Origin: an uncultured Oscillospiraceae bacterium
GTDB taxonomy: Bacteria > Bacillota > Clostridia > Oscillospirales > Oscillospiraceae
Length of the DNA stretch: 7,436 nt
Assembly (NCBI GenBank): GCA_947628265.1
Contig: CANQZF010000083.1
Location: forward strand, 1 to 7,436
Direction: 5' to 3'
The translations under genes and the position numbers were made by a program. The notes under the pieces are model-generated. The model ran no database searches, was not told where the DNA came from, and saw only the letters and a list, made by a program, of their open reading frames with translations. Below are positions 6,806 through 7,436 of this stretch, in pieces (position 1 is the first letter of the stretch; each line of letters begins with the position of its first letter).

Positions 6806-7345
6806 ATGTTGGAAAAGGATATTGACCGGGTATTTTTCTCCGGCGAGGAGCTCCAAGCCCGCGTTAAGGAGCTTGGCGCCCAGATCACAAAGGACTATGA
6901 GGGCAAAAATCCCCTGTTCGTGGGGGTTTTGAAGGGCTCTTTCGTCTTTATGGCGGACCTGATGCGCTCCGTGGACGGCTACTGCGACATCGACTTCATG
7001 GCCGTCTCCTCCTACGGCTCCGGCACCACCACCACGGGGGCGGTGAAGATCAATAAGGACCTCACGTACAACGTGGAGGGCCGTCACATCATCCTTATCG
7101 AGGACATCCTGGACTCCGGCGTCACCCTCTCCTACCTCAAAAAGTACATCGAGGCCAGAAAGCCCGCCTCCGTCCGGATCTGCACCCTTCTCGACAAGCC
7201 CGCCCGCCGCAAGGCCGACATCAACGCCGACTACGTGGGCTTTGAGTGCCCGGACGCCTTTATCGTGGGGTACGGCCTGGACTACGCCGAGCGCTACCGC
7301 AACCTCCCCTACATAGGCGTTTTAAAGCCCGAGATCTACGCCTGA
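6806..7345 (+). CDS. hpt: Hypoxanthine phosphoribosyltransferase
   Basis: It salvages hypoxanthine (and usually guanine) by transferring the phosphoribosyl group of PRPP, giving IMP or GMP in the cytoplasm. The 179 residues are the standard bacterial length. KGSFVFMADL (43-52) is the loop that contacts pyrophosphate, and SSYGSGTTTTG (68-78) is the flexible loop that closes the active site. The PRPP-binding motif is IILIEDILDSGVTL (95-108), with Glu99-Asp100 and the probable general base Asp103. KPARR (131-135) and FIVGYGLDYAERYRNLPYIG (152-171) form the purine-binding part. A strong GGAGGAGA (6791-6798), inside the end of tilS, lies eight bases upstream of the ATG. No terminator hairpin follows the stop, and ftsH begins 43 nt further, so the three genes are probably cotranscribed. 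In Bacillus and Listeria HprT also partners with TilS in controlling ftsH; whether that holds here is unknown. Confidence 0.96.
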   Translation: MLEKDIDRVFFSGEELQARVKELGAQITKDYEGKNPLFVGVLKGSFVFMADLMRSVDGYCDIDFMAVSSYGSGTTTTGAVKINKDLTYNVEGRHIILIEDILDSGVTLSYLKKYIEARKPASVRICTLLDKPARRKADINADYVGFECPDAFIVGYGLDYAERYRNLPYIGVLKPEIYA

Positions 7346-7372
7346 AAATAAATTACCATCCAATCCCACCTG

Positions 7373-7385
7373 AAAGAAAGTGATC
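7373..7385 (+). promoter_or_regulatory. Extended Shine-Dalgarno for ftsH
   Basis: AAAGAAAGTGATC matches the anti-Shine-Dalgarno complement AAAGGAGGTGATC at 11 of 13 positions. Its core ends eight bases before CTG at 7389, which supports that codon as the ftsH start. The GTG inside this motif (7380-7382) is in the same frame but would itself lie in the binding site. Confidence 0.55.
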
Positions 7386-7388
7386 CAT

Positions 7389-7436
7389 CTGAACAAGAAA
7401 TCCACCCGCCGCCCGGATATAGGCTTTTACATCTTT
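7389..7436 (+). CDS. ftsH: ATP-dependent zinc metalloprotease FtsH, N-terminal fragment
   Basis: Only 16 codons are in the window: LNKKSTRRPDIGFYIF with the first read as Met. A short basic N-terminus followed by GFYIF, the start of the first membrane helix, is typical of FtsH in Clostridia. FtsH is a membrane-anchored AAA+ zinc protease that degrades misfolded membrane proteins and some regulators. The assignment rests mostly on position, since tilS-hpt-ftsH is a conserved Firmicutes order. The start is uncertain: CTG at 7389 fits the upstream Shine-Dalgarno best, and GTG at 7380 would add three residues. No ATG is available in this frame nearby. Confidence 0.7.
   Translation, partial: MNKKSTRRPDIGFYIF

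Overview
The window reads as chromosomal DNA of a GC-rich member of the Firmicutes, most likely a class Clostridia organism near Oscillospiraceae/Ruminococcaceae. This placement is inferred. It rests on a gdpP-rplI-dnaB cluster running straight into tilS-hpt-ftsH, strong Shine-Dalgarno sites of the AGGAGG type, and heavy use of C/G-ending codons in housekeeping genes. No mobile gene, phage gene, tRNA, rRNA or CRISPR array is visible.

Layout: positions 1-1265 hold, on the minus strand, the first 421 codons of a sugar-phosphate nucleotidyltransferase. Its tail enters a phosphohexomutase-like domain and leaves the window. A 143-bp AT-rich divergent intergenic region follows, with a convincing extended -10 promoter firing rightward. 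From 1409 to the end all genes lie on the plus strand: gdpP (c-di-AMP phosphodiesterase), rplI (ribosomal protein L9), dnaB (replicative helicase), tilS (tRNA-Ile lysidine synthetase), hpt (hypoxanthine phosphoribosyltransferase) and the first codons of ftsH (membrane AAA+ protease). Spacings are short (20, 201, 11, 2 and 43 nt), so most of the run could be one transcription unit. The 201-nt rplI-dnaB gap is the exception.

The most unusual object is in that gap: an imperfect palindrome of about 161 bp (3894-4054) that fills most of the space. It begins at the last base of the rplI stop codon. Its outer arms align over 27 positions, with further paired blocks running inward to a 5-nt loop. It looks like a small non-autonomous palindromic repeat (MITE-like) or a large structured RNA. 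A second, small GC-rich hairpin (4062-4080) sits just before an almost ideal dnaB ribosome-binding site.

Functionally the plus-strand genes join second-messenger turnover, ribosome assembly, replication fork unwinding, tRNA decoding, purine salvage and membrane proteolysis, a growth-linked housekeeping set. Lesser oddities are an Asn in place of the usual His of the DHHA1 GGGGH motif in GdpP, a local AT-rich patch inside tilS, and a probable CTG start for ftsH.
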